From Firmicutes bacterium UBA3930 (GTDB lineage: Bacteria > Bacillota > Clostridia > Caldicoprobacterales > Caldicoprobacteraceae), in the NCBI GenBank assembly GCA_002385885.1, contig DGEI01000013.1, positions 145,386 through 209,385 of the forward strand: DNA of 64,000 nucleotides. Direction: 5' to 3'. Each line of letters opens with the position of its first letter. Position 1 is the first letter of the stretch. This document shows positions 26,000 to 35,356 of this stretch, one piece after another. The notes below the pieces were generated by a model. The model saw only the letters and a list, made by a program, of their open reading frames with translations, was not told where the DNA came from and made no database searches. The translations under genes were made by a program, and so were the position numbers.

Positions 26000-27176
26000 A
26001 GTATTCCTCCTCTGCGGTTTGCTCTATAGGTATTTGAAGTAAAAGTGCAGTTCCTCTTCCGGGTTGCGAGTGTATTTTCAATTTTCCTTTAAGAAGTTCT
26101 GCCCGCTGCCGCATACTGTATATTCCAAATCCACCACTATGAATATCCTGTTTTTTTGCATCCTGAAAATTTGACATATCAAAACCAATACCATTATCGG
26201 TAAGTTTGCAAAATAACATGTTGTTTTTTATTTGAAGATTTAAATAAACTCTTGTCGCCCTGGAGTGTTTTTTAATATTATTCAGTCCTTCCTGGATAAT
26301 CCGGAACACCGCTATCTCAACCAATGTACTCAACTTATTGCCTGGGTTATATATATCCATCACAACATCAATCCCGGTCTCCTCTGAAAAATTCGCCGTA
26401 TAACGCTGAAGAGTAGGAACAAGACCTAAATCATCCAGCGTCATTGGCCGTAAATCAAATATTATCCTTCGTATTTCATGGAGACTGGCCTTTATCAGTC
26501 CTTTTAGCTCCCCGATCTGATGTTTGGCATTTTGTGCATCCAGGTCTATTAGCTTTTCACAAATTTCGCATTTGAGTATTATATTTGACAAGGATTGTGC
26601 CGGACCGTCGTGAATATCCCGCGCCACTCTCTGTCTTTCCTCCTCCTGGGCCGTTATAATACGCATACCCAGAAGCTCCTTTTTTTGCAGTTCTTCTATG
26701 GTATCGCTAATATTGGATAATGAGCCCGAAAGGTAATTCATGGCTGCAGCTACATGGGTGGCTAAATATTCAGCTCTCTCCATTGTATCTTTAACCTTTC
26801 GCATCCTCATTTCCATCTCGGTTCTCTGTGCTATAAGCTGACGTTCCTGCTCCCTTTTCAAAGCAAGTTTAATCTGCAGTTCCCTTGTCATATCGTAAGT
26901 ATGCTTTATATCATCTTCGCTGTATTTATTGAAATTCTTACTTACCATCATAAGCCTGTAACGGCTTTCTTTTTCTATCCTTACCAGGTTTTCCACTTCT
27001 TCAATAACATCTTTTACTTTTTTCTGAATTTCGGCAAACCTGGCCTCCAGGTCGTGCCATTCCTGCCTGGCGCCTTCTGCAATGGTGTATATTTGGGTTT
27101 TTCCTTCTTCAAGGGACTCTATAGTTTTCTTTACAATATCATCCAGTTGTTTAATATTATACTTATCTGCCGACAA
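25968..27176 (-). CDS. Cytoplasmic sensor histidine kinase, DegS type
   Basis: This 402-residue kinase has no membrane segment. Residues 1-165 are mostly coiled coil, as in the DegS sensor domain. The HisKA_3 phospho-acceptor is His189 in RDIHDGPAQSLSNI. The ATPase has VFRIIQEGLNNIKKHS (N box), DNGIGFDM and GGFGIYSMRQRAELL. It phosphorylates the DegU-type regulator whose gene overlaps its 3' end. The signal is unknown. Confidence 0.93.
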   Translation of the reverse strand: MSADKYNIKQLDDIVKKTIESLEEGKTQIYTIAEGARQEWHDLEARFAEIQKKVKDVIEEVENLVRIEKESRYRLMMVSKNFNKYSEDDIKHTYDMTRELQIKLALKREQERQLIAQRTEMEMRMRKVKDTMERAEYLATHVAAAMNYLSGSLSNISDTIEELQKKELLGMRIITAQEEERQRVARDIHDGPAQSLSNIILKCEICEKLIDLDAQNAKHQIGELKGLIKASLHEIRRIIFDLRPMTLDDLGLVPTLQRYTANFSEETGIDVVMDIYNPGNKLSTLVEIAVFRIIQEGLNNIKKHSRATRVYLNLQIKNNMLFCKLTDNGIGFDMSNFQDAKKQDIHSGGFGIYSMRQRAELLKGKLKIHSQPGRGTALLLQIPIEQTAEEEYYGEDKGFDSR

Positions 27177-27283
27177 CGCTTTATCTCCTCTTTACTAATT
27201 CTATAACTATATTTTTATTCGACATTATATTGCAAATTCCTCTTATCAGAACCGCATAAATCTTGCTTTTCTACAGTAAAAGA

Positions 27284-27311
27284 CAAAAAGCATGGGACCA
27301 TAATCCCATGC
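27284..27311 (-). terminator. Terminator of the alr-fcl region
   Basis: On the minus strand GCATGGGA and TCCCATGC form an 8-bp stem with a 5-base loop, followed by TTTTTG. It lies 62 bases after the stop of the formyl-THF cyclo-ligase gene. Confidence 0.75.
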
Positions 27312-27372
27312 CCGGCTTTATTTATATGTTCTGTATGTTTTTCTTTTATTCATTTTTACAGATTGTGCTTTA

Positions 27373-27951
27373 TTATCGAGCTTGTATTATTCCTCTCTCT
27401 GTAATAATACAATTCACAGGTATGTCATAATGTTCAACAGGCAGTCTAGGCAGTATTTGGTAATCAAAAGCCAATCCGATTTTTAGCGTTTCCTGTGGTA
27501 CTTTTGATAGGAATCTGTCATAATACCCCTTTCCATGTCCGATACGATTTCCATATACATCAAAAGCCGACCCCGGAACCAGAATAACGTCAAAAGTATC
27601 CGGAGCCATCGGCCGTAAGTATTCTTTTTTAGGTTCGAGTATGCCATAATGCCCTGATTTTAATTCATCAAGGCTCAGGATTTTTGAAGCAATCAGCTCA
27701 TATGAAGCAGGAACACAAACCGGAACCGCCACATCTTTCCCCATATTTAGCAGGGTGTTAATAATAATATCAGTCTTTACTTCTTTTGGCATATCCACAT
27801 ATGCCATTATCGTTTTTGCAGCTTTTATGCATTCCAGTCCCAACAGATACTCTGATATGCTTATGCTCTTTTCGACTAATACATCCATCGGCATTTCTTC
27901 TCTTAGTTTTTTCATTCTGTTTCTTATACCATTTTTTGCTAAGAGTATCAT
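27373..27951 (-). CDS. 5-formyltetrahydrofolate cyclo-ligase
   Basis: This 192-residue enzyme converts 5-formyl-THF to 5,10-methenyl-THF with ATP. The nucleotide/folate motif RIGHGKGYYDRFLSKV near residues 138-153 and VLVPGSAFD just before it are diagnostic. KNGIRNRMKKLREEM at the N terminus is also typical of the family. It follows alanine racemase by 32 bases and is likely cotranscribed with it. The role is one-carbon metabolism. Confidence 0.93.
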   Translation of the reverse strand: MILLAKNGIRNRMKKLREEMPMDVLVEKSISISEYLLGLECIKAAKTIMAYVDMPKEVKTDIIINTLLNMGKDVAVPVCVPASYELIASKILSLDELKSGHYGILEPKKEYLRPMAPDTFDVILVPGSAFDVYGNRIGHGKGYYDRFLSKVPQETLKIGLAFDYQILPRLPVEHYDIPVNCIITERGIIQAR

Positions 27952-27983
27952 AACTATCGCTTTTCCATATCCTGGCTATGTTC

Positions 27984-29114
27984 TTATCCAATATAAAACC
28001 TTGGAACCCTCGGCCCTATTCCAGTCAGTATTTCATATGGTATGGTATTGCATAGACATGCCAGATCGTCAGCAGTAATCAACTCCTTTCCCAGATTTCC
28101 AATTAGTACGGCGGTATCTCCGGGTTTTACCGAAGGGATATTTGTAACATCAACCATAGTTTGATCCATACACACTACACCAACCACTTTTGCCTTGTAT
28201 CCATTTATTATAACCCATCCTTTATTGCTGAGCAATCTGCTGTATCCGTCTGCATATCCTATCGGCAGCGCAGCTATGCGCATTGGCTTATCAGCTGTAA
28301 ATGTCCTTCCATAACTTATGCTGTCGCCCCTGTCAATATCCTTCACATCTATTACCCTTGTTTCCCACTGAAGTATCGGCTCAAGTCTGACAGCCGAATT
28401 CTCCTTAACAAATTGAGAAGGATAATAACCGTAAATGGCAATGCCTCCTCTGACCAGGTTAAAATGAGCATCAGGGTATTCCAGAATACCAGCGCTGTTT
28501 GCCGCGTGTATATATTTAAACTGTATTCCATCCGATTTCAACAGTTCAAGTATCCTGTTAAAACGAGTTAACTGGTTATGAGTAAAGGCTCTGTCTTCCT
28601 CATCAGCTGCAGCAAAATGGGTAAATATCCCTTCCAAATCGATATGGCTATAGGTTTTCAGTTCACTGCACAATTCTCTTATCTTTTCCGGGTCGGTTAA
28701 ACCGATTCTGCCCATGCCGGTATCAACCTTTACATGCAAACCTATTCTCTTTCCGGCTTGCTTTGCTTCCTCATCCAACAATTTTGCCAACTCAAGAGAA
28801 AAAATACATTGGCTCAGATCGTATTTTACCACTGTCTTAACCTGATTCTCGTTTATTCCTCCCAATACAAGTATAGGTGCTGTTATGCCGGCCTCCCTCA
28901 GCTCCGCTCCTTCATCCGGAACAGCCACTCCCAGCCAGGTGGCACCGGAATCCAGCGCCTGACGGGCAATCCTGACAGCGCCATGGCCATACGCATTTGC
29001 CTTTACAACAGCCATAAACCGGGTATCAGGCTTCAACACCCTTCTTAGTTCCCTGATATTGCTGTCCAACTTTGAAAGATCTACAATTGCTTTGCTTGGA
29101 CGCACATACTCCAA
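27984..29114 (-). CDS. alr: Alanine racemase
   Basis: This 376-residue fold-type III PLP enzyme makes D-alanine for peptidoglycan. The PLP lysine is Lys38 in FMAVVKANAYGHG. The catalytic tyrosine is in DSISYGRTF in the C-terminal domain. Other signatures are KVDTGMGRIG, HAANSAG and RGGIAIYG. The length is normal. The gene stands about 40 bases after the ACT-domain gene and leads into the cyclo-ligase gene. Confidence 0.96.
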   Translation of the reverse strand: MEYVRPSKAIVDLSKLDSNIRELRRVLKPDTRFMAVVKANAYGHGAVRIARQALDSGATWLGVAVPDEGAELREAGITAPILVLGGINENQVKTVVKYDLSQCIFSLELAKLLDEEAKQAGKRIGLHVKVDTGMGRIGLTDPEKIRELCSELKTYSHIDLEGIFTHFAAADEEDRAFTHNQLTRFNRILELLKSDGIQFKYIHAANSAGILEYPDAHFNLVRGGIAIYGYYPSQFVKENSAVRLEPILQWETRVIDVKDIDRGDSISYGRTFTADKPMRIAALPIGYADGYSRLLSNKGWVIINGYKAKVVGVVCMDQTMVDVTNIPSVKPGDTAVLIGNLGKELITADDLACLCNTIPYEILTGIGPRVPRFYIG

Positions 29115-29151
29115 CTTATCTCACTTCCCTAAACTATTTGAAAATATGCTT

Positions 29152-29580
29152 CTATAAACCACACACTTGATCGTTTGTAAGCACGCTTATTCCGGTTCTC
29201 TTTAATATATCTACAGCATCATTTAAACAATCTACTTTAAACAGAATTAAAGCCTTTTCAGCAGGACGCCGGACAAATGAGTATAAATACTCGATACTGA
29301 TTCCTTCTTTTCTTAATATATCAAGCACCTGGTGCAGTCCGCCCGGCTGATCAGGCACCTCAACAGCCAGTACTTCAGTTGTACTTACCGTATAACCGGC
29401 ATTTCTCATTACATCAACCGCCTTGTCAGGATCATCGACTATAATTCTAAGTATGCCAAAATTTGTTGTATCAGCAATTGATATTGCCCACATGTCTATG
29501 TTATTATCAGCAAGCACACCGGTTACTTCAGCTAGCTTACCTCTTTTGTTCTCCAAAAATACTGAAATCTGACGAAACAA
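29152..29580 (-). CDS. Tandem ACT-domain protein
   Basis: This 142-residue protein consists of two ACT domains: QISVFLENKRGKLAEVTGVL near residues 4-23 and LAVEVPDQPGGLHQVLDIL near residues 71-89. It has no catalytic domain. In many anaerobes this gene lies next to phenylacetate-CoA ligase and indolepyruvate oxidoreductase, as here. It is thought to sense an aromatic amino acid or a derivative. It lies 16 bases after the ligase gene, in the same transcript. Confidence 0.88.
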   Translation of the reverse strand: MFRQISVFLENKRGKLAEVTGVLADNNIDMWAISIADTTNFGILRIIVDDPDKAVDVMRNAGYTVSTTEVLAVEVPDQPGGLHQVLDILRKEGISIEYLYSFVRRPAEKALILFKVDCLNDAVDILKRTGISVLTNDQVCGL

Positions 29581-29596
29581 AGCTTTCCCTCCCTAT

Positions 29597-30895
29597 TTAC
29601 AATTTTCTTCTGTCTATGATCCGTTTTGCCTTCCCCTCCGAGCGTTCGATGGTTTTTGGTTCCACAAGCTTAACTTTAGCCGTCAGGCCAAGGGTGCCCT
29701 GTATTTCTCTGGTGATTCTTTGCCTTAAATCCTCCAATTTACGGACTTCATCGGAGAAAAGCTTGTTGGATACCTCCACCCATACTTCAAGGCTATCCAA
29801 ATTACCTATTCTGTCTACCACCAAAAGATAATGCGGCTCGGTATCTCCTATCTCCATAAGAACACTTTCTATCTGTGAAGGAAATACGTTTACGCCCCTT
29901 ATTATAATCATGTCATCTGTTCTGCCTAAGACCTTATTCATCCTTACATGGGTTCGTCCGCAGGGACAAAGATCGTAATTCAATGACGATATATCCCTGG
30001 TACGATATCGTATAACCGGCAGCCCTTCTTTTGTTATAGTTGTAAACACCAGTTCGCCTTCCTGACCTGGCGGAAGAACTTCCCCGGTCTCAGGATCGAT
30101 AATCTCGGGAATAAAATGATCTTCAAAAATATGAAGTCCGACTTTACACTGACATTCGCTTGCAACGCCGGGTCCTATTACTTCGCTGAGCCCATATATA
30201 TCAATAGCAGATATTTGCATTTTCTCCTCAATCTCTTTTCTCATAGCCTCGCTCCACGGTTCAGCACCGAATATCCCGTACTCAAGCTTCAGCTCCTCCC
30301 TTTTTATTCCCATTTCTTCAATTGTCTCAGCTATATAAAGGGCATATGAAGGAGTGCATGCAAGCACTGTAGTACCAAAATCTTTCATAAGCATAATCTG
30401 CCTTTTTGTGTTGCCCCCCGACACCGGAATTACTGAAGCGCCTATTCGCTCCGCCCCATAATGAGCTCCTAATCCGCCGGTAAACAGGCCGTAACCATAG
30501 GCTATCTGAATAACCGAATCCTTGTGTGTGCCACCGCATACAAGTGTCCTGGCCATTAGTTCAGACCATGTGACAATATCCTTGCGGGTGTAGCCAACTA
30601 CGGTTGGTTTACCGGTAGTACCGGAAGAAGCGTGAATTCTCACTATTTCACTCAACGGTACTGCAAACAGCCCGTAAGGATAATAGTCCCGCAGATCCTG
30701 CTTAGTTGTAAAAGGCAGTTTATGCAGATCTTCAGCTCCCTTAATATCCTCAGGCATGATTCCCAGTTCCTGCATACGCTGACGATAATACGGAACGTTA
30801 TGATATACTCTTTGCACAGTTTCTATCAACCGGCGCGACTGCAGCTCTGCCAATTGTTCGCGAGGCATGCACTCATTAGTTTTATCCCAATACAT
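29597..30895 (-). CDS. paaK: Phenylacetate-CoA ligase
   Basis: This 432-residue AMP-forming ligase activates aryl acids as CoA thioesters. The nucleotide loop is IHASSGTTGKPTVVGYT. Further motifs are DIYGLSEVIGPGVASEC, YRTRDIS and LGRTDDMIIIRGVNVFP, plus the catalytic lysine region near the C terminus (RSEGKAKRIIDRR). The start is placed at ATG 30895, 6 bases after AAAGGTGG. The in-frame ATG at 30913 lies within that ribosome-binding site. With IorAB it forms an aryl-acid fermentation module. Confidence 0.93.
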   Translation of the reverse strand: MYWDKTNECMPREQLAELQSRRLIETVQRVYHNVPYYRQRMQELGIMPEDIKGAEDLHKLPFTTKQDLRDYYPYGLFAVPLSEIVRIHASSGTTGKPTVVGYTRKDIVTWSELMARTLVCGGTHKDSVIQIAYGYGLFTGGLGAHYGAERIGASVIPVSGGNTKRQIMLMKDFGTTVLACTPSYALYIAETIEEMGIKREELKLEYGIFGAEPWSEAMRKEIEEKMQISAIDIYGLSEVIGPGVASECQCKVGLHIFEDHFIPEIIDPETGEVLPPGQEGELVFTTITKEGLPVIRYRTRDISSLNYDLCPCGRTHVRMNKVLGRTDDMIIIRGVNVFPSQIESVLMEIGDTEPHYLLVVDRIGNLDSLEVWVEVSNKLFSDEVRKLEDLRQRITREIQGTLGLTAKVKLVEPKTIERSEGKAKRIIDRRKL

Positions 30896-30940
30896 ATCTA
30901 TCCACCTTTCCATATGTTACGGCATCAATGATTCTGGGCC

Positions 30941-31522
30941 TTATTCCTGACAATCATTATATCCCGAGTAAAATGCCCGTAAATTAATATCAATTGTTTT
31001 AGGAGGTACGGTAGCTTTTATAGCATCTTCCCATTTTGTTACATCAATGTCCAGATGACGGGCCAGAGCGCCCATCAGTACGGTATTAACCACCCTGACA
31101 TTTCCCAAATCGGCTGCAATTGATAAAGCATCAATAGTAACCGGATTTGAGCATAATTCATTCAAAAGCTCATCCAGATCCCCGGGATACTGTTCAGTTC
31201 CCAATATAACAGGCATGGGATCAATTTCCTGGGTATTTACTATGGCCATACCATCGTCTTTCAAAAAATGTATCCATCGTACAGCTTCCATTTTTTCAAA
31301 TGCCAGAAGGATATCTGCACCACCTGGTTCCACAAGCGGTGAATATACCTTGTCACCATATTTTACATGGGTAACCACGCTGCCGCCTCTTTGCGCCATT
31401 CCGTGTACCTCGGATATTTTTACATCATATCCCAGGCTTAAGAATAGTTTTCCCAGTACTCTGCTTGCAAGCAATGTACCCTGTCCTCCAACACCTGCAA
31501 TAAGTATGTTTTTAGCGCTCAT
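30941..31522 (-). CDS. iorB: Indolepyruvate:ferredoxin oxidoreductase, beta subunit
   Basis: This 193-residue gamma-domain-type subunit works with IorA. NILIAGVGGQGTLLASRVLG at the N terminus is diagnostic, followed by EVHGMAQRGGSVVTHVKYG. The start is placed at ATG 31522, which gives the standard N terminus and has a purine-rich site (GGAAGGACAGG) before it. It overlaps the iorA 3' end by 11 bases. The complex oxidatively decarboxylates aromatic 2-oxo acids to acyl-CoA and reduces ferredoxin. Confidence 0.93.
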   Translation of the reverse strand: MSAKNILIAGVGGQGTLLASRVLGKLFLSLGYDVKISEVHGMAQRGGSVVTHVKYGDKVYSPLVEPGGADILLAFEKMEAVRWIHFLKDDGMAIVNTQEIDPMPVILGTEQYPGDLDELLNELCSNPVTIDALSIAADLGNVRVVNTVLMGALARHLDIDVTKWEDAIKATVPPKTIDINLRAFYSGYNDCQE

Positions 31523-33269
31523 CCTGTTCACCTGTCCTTCCGATTGCATTAAATCTGCATACACTGATACAAAGGCCGCAGCCGTTGCACAATGATTGAT
31601 CTATTATTACAGCATCCTGTTTTTTCTGTATAGCAGGACATCCCAGACGCAGGCAAACGTTGCATTTCCTGCACAAATCCTGGTCTATTTCCACCGGGGC
31701 TTTCGGGCTTCTGTCCAGCAATGCACATGGACGCTGCATTATGATCACCGATGGTTCATCCCTTTGAACCTCTTCTCTGAGTACATTTTCCACCCTGGCA
31801 AGATCAAACGGGTCAACCACACTTATATGCTTTATACCTACAGCCTCAGCAAGTTTTACCAAATCCAACGGCGGCACTTCATTACCTTTCAGAGTATGCC
31901 CGGTGCCAGGATGGTCCTGATGTCCGGTCATGCCTGTTGTGGAATTATCAAGGATTACAACCGTTGAATTCCCTTGATTGTATACAACATCAATAAGCCC
32001 GGTGATACCTGAGTGTATAAACGTGGAATCCCCAATAACTGCAACAAGCTTACGCCCAAAATCCCTTCCCCGTGCCTTTTCCATACCGTGAGCCATTCCA
32101 ATACTGGCTCCCATACACACGCATGTATCCATCGCTTGCAGAGGTGGTAAAGCTCCTAACGTATAGCATCCGATATCCCCTGTAGCGTGAAGCCCCAGCT
32201 TCCTGATGACATAAAACACTCCCCGGTGCGGGCAGCCAGGGCACATAACCGGCGGGCGTGCAGGTATTCTCTGCGGCAGCCCTGCCTTTGGGGCCTCTCC
32301 CAAAACCTTCTCGGCTATAATATTGGCACTCAATTCACCCTGTGAGGGAAAAACTTCTTTTCCAATTACAGAAATACCCCAGCTTTTTACCTGTTCTTCA
32401 ATGACGGGCTGAAGTTCTTCAATGACATACAGCCTGTCAACTTTAGCTGCAAATGACTCAATGAGCTTTCTTGGCAGCGGATTAATTATGCCCAGTTTAA
32501 GAATTGATGCATTGGGCAGGGCTTCCCTGGCGTATTGATATGTGATACCGCTGGTTATAATTCCGATTGAAGGATCATTCATTTCAATGCGGTTTATCCA
32601 CATATCGGAGGCAGCTTCGGCAATATCCTTCATTCTTGTTTTTATTGCCTCCTGCCGTTTTTTGGCCATAGCAGGCATCATTACATTTTTTTCAGGAAGT
32701 TTTTTGTATTCTCTTAAGGGTATGTCATCCCGCCGGCCAAGCACCGCAACACTCTGTGAATGAGAAACACGCGTTGTCATTCTTATTAATATGGGTGTGT
32801 CATATTTTTCACTGAGTTCATACGCAAATTTGACAAAATCAATTGCTTCCTGGCTGTCGGCCGGCTCCAGCATCGGTATCTGAGATGCGCGGGCATAACA
32901 ACGGCTGTCCTGTTCATTCTGGGAACTGTGCATTCCAGGATCGTCGGCTGCTACGATAACAAGACCGGCATTTACACCCGTATAGGAAACTGTAAATAAT
33001 GGATCAGCTGCTACATTGAGGCCAACATGCTTCATAGCAACCATAGCCCTGGCTCCGGCAAATGAAGCCCCAATCGCTACTTCCATGGCTACTTTTTCGT
33101 TTGGTGACCATTCAGCATAAATCTCGTCATATTTTGATGCAGATTCAAGGATTTCGGTACTCGGAGTTCCAGGATATGCGGTTGCAACCTTTACACCTGC
33201 TTCATAAGCTCCTCTGGCAATACCTTCATTCCCTAGTATTAACTTCTTCACATTATCACTCCATAACAC
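31512..33269 (-). CDS. iorA: Indolepyruvate:ferredoxin oxidoreductase, alpha subunit
   Basis: This 585-residue protein has an N-terminal pyrimidine-binding domain (GNEGIARGAYEAGVKVATAY), a middle domain, and a TPP domain (GDIGCYTLGALPPLQAMDT, then VIGDSTFIHSGITGLIDVVY). A C-terminal ferredoxin domain carries two cysteine clusters (CRKCNVCLRLGCP and CNGCGLCISVC) for two 4Fe-4S centres. It forms a heterodimer with IorB. The iorA-iorB-paaK-ACT order on one transcript supports fermentation of aromatic amino acids. Confidence 0.95.
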   Translation of the reverse strand: MLWSDNVKKLILGNEGIARGAYEAGVKVATAYPGTPSTEILESASKYDEIYAEWSPNEKVAMEVAIGASFAGARAMVAMKHVGLNVAADPLFTVSYTGVNAGLVIVAADDPGMHSSQNEQDSRCYARASQIPMLEPADSQEAIDFVKFAYELSEKYDTPILIRMTTRVSHSQSVAVLGRRDDIPLREYKKLPEKNVMMPAMAKKRQEAIKTRMKDIAEAASDMWINRIEMNDPSIGIITSGITYQYAREALPNASILKLGIINPLPRKLIESFAAKVDRLYVIEELQPVIEEQVKSWGISVIGKEVFPSQGELSANIIAEKVLGEAPKAGLPQRIPARPPVMCPGCPHRGVFYVIRKLGLHATGDIGCYTLGALPPLQAMDTCVCMGASIGMAHGMEKARGRDFGRKLVAVIGDSTFIHSGITGLIDVVYNQGNSTVVILDNSTTGMTGHQDHPGTGHTLKGNEVPPLDLVKLAEAVGIKHISVVDPFDLARVENVLREEVQRDEPSVIIMQRPCALLDRSPKAPVEIDQDLCRKCNVCLRLGCPAIQKKQDAVIIDQSLCNGCGLCISVCRFNAIGRTGEQDER

Positions 33270-33447
33270 ATTTATTGTTTACAAATAGTTATCATTTTTT
33301 TGACAGACGTGAATAATATACAATAATTCAGCGACTCATCATATTTTAACATTTATTTATACTTATTGATTATAAATCATATTTATCAAAAAAAAAAGCC
33401 CTTATACTGATTTTCGTGATAAGTAATCAGATATGCTGCAGTAATAT

Positions 33448-33486
33448 AAAAAATGGGCATATCCGAAAAAGATACGCCCATTTTTT
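33448..33486 (-). terminator. Terminator of the DUF1540 gene
   Basis: AAAAAATGGGC and GCCCATTTTTT are perfectly complementary, with an inner TATC/GATA pairing. On the minus strand the hairpin ends in a U-run. It lies 17 bases after the DUF1540 stop and before the iorA leader. It could also work in the plus direction. Confidence 0.75.
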
Positions 33487-33502
33487 ATACTTTGAACACT
33501 TT

Positions 33503-33676
33503 TTATTTTACAACAAATGTAGCACAATCGGTTTCCTGGGTGTTTCTGGCATTTCTGGGTTGTATTTCGATCTGCTGCGCGCTGCAGCGGTCACCCTCAG
33601 TATAATAATGACAGGTATTAACAACACATTTTACACCTGAAATTGGTGTGTTTCTTTTTTCTACCCGGCCTTGCAT
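33503..33676 (-). CDS. DUF1540 domain mini-protein
   Basis: This small gene encodes 57 residues, MQGRVEKRNTPISG through ATFVVK. It has four cysteines in the DUF1540 pattern: KCVVNTCHYY, then DRCSAQQIEI, then TDCATF. The spacing suggests a small metal-binding knot. The function of the family is not known. A strong ribosome-binding site GGGAGG lies 7 bases before the ATG, and a strong terminator follows the stop, so it is monocistronic. Such proteins are common in spore-forming Clostridia. Confidence 0.85.
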   Translation of the reverse strand: MQGRVEKRNTPISGVKCVVNTCHYYTEGDRCSAQQIEIQPRNARNTQETDCATFVVK

Positions 33677-33860
33677 TTGATATACCTCCCTTTAAACAAT
33701 TCTTTCTTTTAATTATCTGTCCGTTGCAGCATTTTTATTCAAATATTCTGCAAAGCAAACTATATCAAGCTATGTGTCAGATATAAAGAATTACACTATT
33801 TCCATGGGACCTTAAATTTTGCCCGGGGAGGCAGCAACACTCAACCGCATGGAATTGAAC

Positions 33861-33886
33861 AAAAAAAGGAAGGCTTAAAGCCTTCC
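33861..33886 (-). terminator. Terminator of the Gfo/Idh oxidoreductase gene
   Basis: On the minus strand GGAAGGC and GCCTTCC form a 7-bp stem with loop TTTAA, followed by seven U. It lies 27 bases after the stop codon at 33914. Confidence 0.85.
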
Positions 33887-33913
33887 CCTTTATTATTTAT
33901 ACAGGAGGTTGCA

Positions 33914-35014
33914 TTAGTCAAAGTAAACTGCCTTACCCGTTTGTGCCGACTTGTATATTGCCTCGAGTATTTCGGTTACAATCAGGGCTTGTTCCGGTTT
34001 TACCACAGGCTCGGTGTCGTTAATTATGCTCTCAATCCACAGCCTGGCCTCTTTATCCCCCGGCGTTTCTTCAGCGCTTGCATCATAGAAATCAACACCG
34101 GATGCATCAAGTCCGGGTTTTGTTATATACAGTCTGCCGTATTTTTCACCGTTTATTCGCAAACCGTCCCACATATCCGCCCCGGCCTCAGTACCGCATA
34201 GTGTTGTTATAGCCTCACCAACCTGAAGGGTATTCAGAGCCCAGCTGGATTCCAGTATTATAGAAGCTCCGTTTTTCATTGTAATAAAGCCAAACGCTGA
34301 ATCTTCAACGGTAAATTTGCCGGGATCCCAAGGCCCCCATGCATTAGCGGCGTTTTCTCTGCCGGACAGTTTGTGGTATACGTTTCCCATAACGCTTTTT
34401 ACCTCGTAGTTGTCCATCATCCATAGAGTTAAATCGAGAGCGTGTGTTCCGATATCGATTAACGGACCGCCGCCCTGTTCTTCCTCATTCAGGAAAACTC
34501 CCCAGGTAGGAACAGCTCTACGGCGGACAGCATGAGCTTTTGCAAAATAGATTTCCCCCAGCTCTCCATTCCGGCAGAGAGTGTATAGATACTCGGAATC
34601 AGGCCTGTAACGGTTTTGATACCCGATAGTCAATTTTTTGCCGGTGCGTTTAGCAGTTTCCACCATCTTACGGGCATCGTCAGCGGTTTTAGCCATCGGT
34701 TTTTCGCACATAACATGTTTGCCGGCTTCAAGAGCATCTGCGGTTATGAATCCATGGGATCTGTTGGGAGTGCAAATATGTACAACATCAATAGACTTAT
34801 CTTCAAGAAGTTCTCTGTAATCAGTATACACCTTTGCATCATTGGAACCGTATTCAACGGCGGCTTTTCCGGCCCTTTCCTCAATAATATCACAGAAAGC
34901 CACCATTTCAACACAATCCAGCCTGGCAAGTCCCGGCATGTGTTTTCCATTGGCTATACCACCGCATCCAATAATACCAACCCTAACTTTGTCCTGGCAT
35001 CCACATTTTGCCAT
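33914..35014 (-). CDS. Gfo/Idh/MocA family oxidoreductase
   Basis: This 366-residue NAD(P)-dependent dehydrogenase has the nucleotide-binding motif VGIIGCGGIANGKHM at the N terminus and the family EKP motif in HVMCEKPMAKTAD. The catalytic-type segment GGGPLIDIGTHALDLTLWMM is in the C-terminal domain. Members oxidise sugars, inositols or sugar acids. The substrate is not readable from sequence. ATG follows GAGGAGG. It is monocistronic, with its own promoter and terminator. Confidence 0.9.
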   Translation of the reverse strand: MAKCGCQDKVRVGIIGCGGIANGKHMPGLARLDCVEMVAFCDIIEERAGKAAVEYGSNDAKVYTDYRELLEDKSIDVVHICTPNRSHGFITADALEAGKHVMCEKPMAKTADDARKMVETAKRTGKKLTIGYQNRYRPDSEYLYTLCRNGELGEIYFAKAHAVRRRAVPTWGVFLNEEEQGGGPLIDIGTHALDLTLWMMDNYEVKSVMGNVYHKLSGRENAANAWGPWDPGKFTVEDSAFGFITMKNGASIILESSWALNTLQVGEAITTLCGTEAGADMWDGLRINGEKYGRLYITKPGLDASGVDFYDASAEETPGDKEARLWIESIINDTEPVVKPEQALIVTEILEAIYKSAQTGKAVYFD

Positions 35015-35123
35015 AGCAAACCCTCCTCAAATATCATTAATTAGAATTTTGTTAAATCCCGAAATTAATAGTTTTCAGGATGCTTTATAATCTTTGCCGG
35101 TTCTTTCAGTTTTCAGAACATAT

Positions 35124-35153
35124 ATTATACAAAATATGAGATATATATACCAA
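35124..35153 (-). promoter_or_regulatory. Promoter of the Gfo/Idh oxidoreductase gene
   Basis: On the minus strand TTGGTA (35153-35148) and TATAAT (35129-35124) have an 18-base spacer. They imply a 5' leader of about 100 bases. The 35015-35356 gap otherwise shows only a terminator-like hairpin. Confidence 0.5.
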
Positions 35154-35308
35154 TGTTGCCCGGACATAAACATTTCAGCACGGCCAAATTATCACAGGTA
35201 TCATCAGGATTATAAGCCTGTTCTTCTCACTGATAGATACTACCATATTCCATACATGGTTTCAACAGTTTTGGATTTTATTACCTCTCCCTACACTTCT
35301 GTTTTTGC

Positions 35309-35334
35309 AAAAACCGGCCATTTCCATGGTTTTT
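35309..35334 (-). terminator. Possible terminator of the glycerate kinase gene
   Basis: AAAAACC (35309-35315) and GGTTTTT (35328-35334) are complementary around a 12-base loop. It lies 23 bases after the glycerate kinase stop. The stem is short and A/T-rich, so the call is tentative. Confidence 0.4.
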
Positions 35335-35356
35335 CCGCCATTCATGGTTGACAAGC

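Noticed and set aside
33503..33676. The DUF1540 mini-protein as the missing SCIFF peptide
   Set aside because: It has four cysteines in the DUF1540 pattern, not six in the SCIFF pattern, and it lies about 3 kb away with its own promoter and terminator region.
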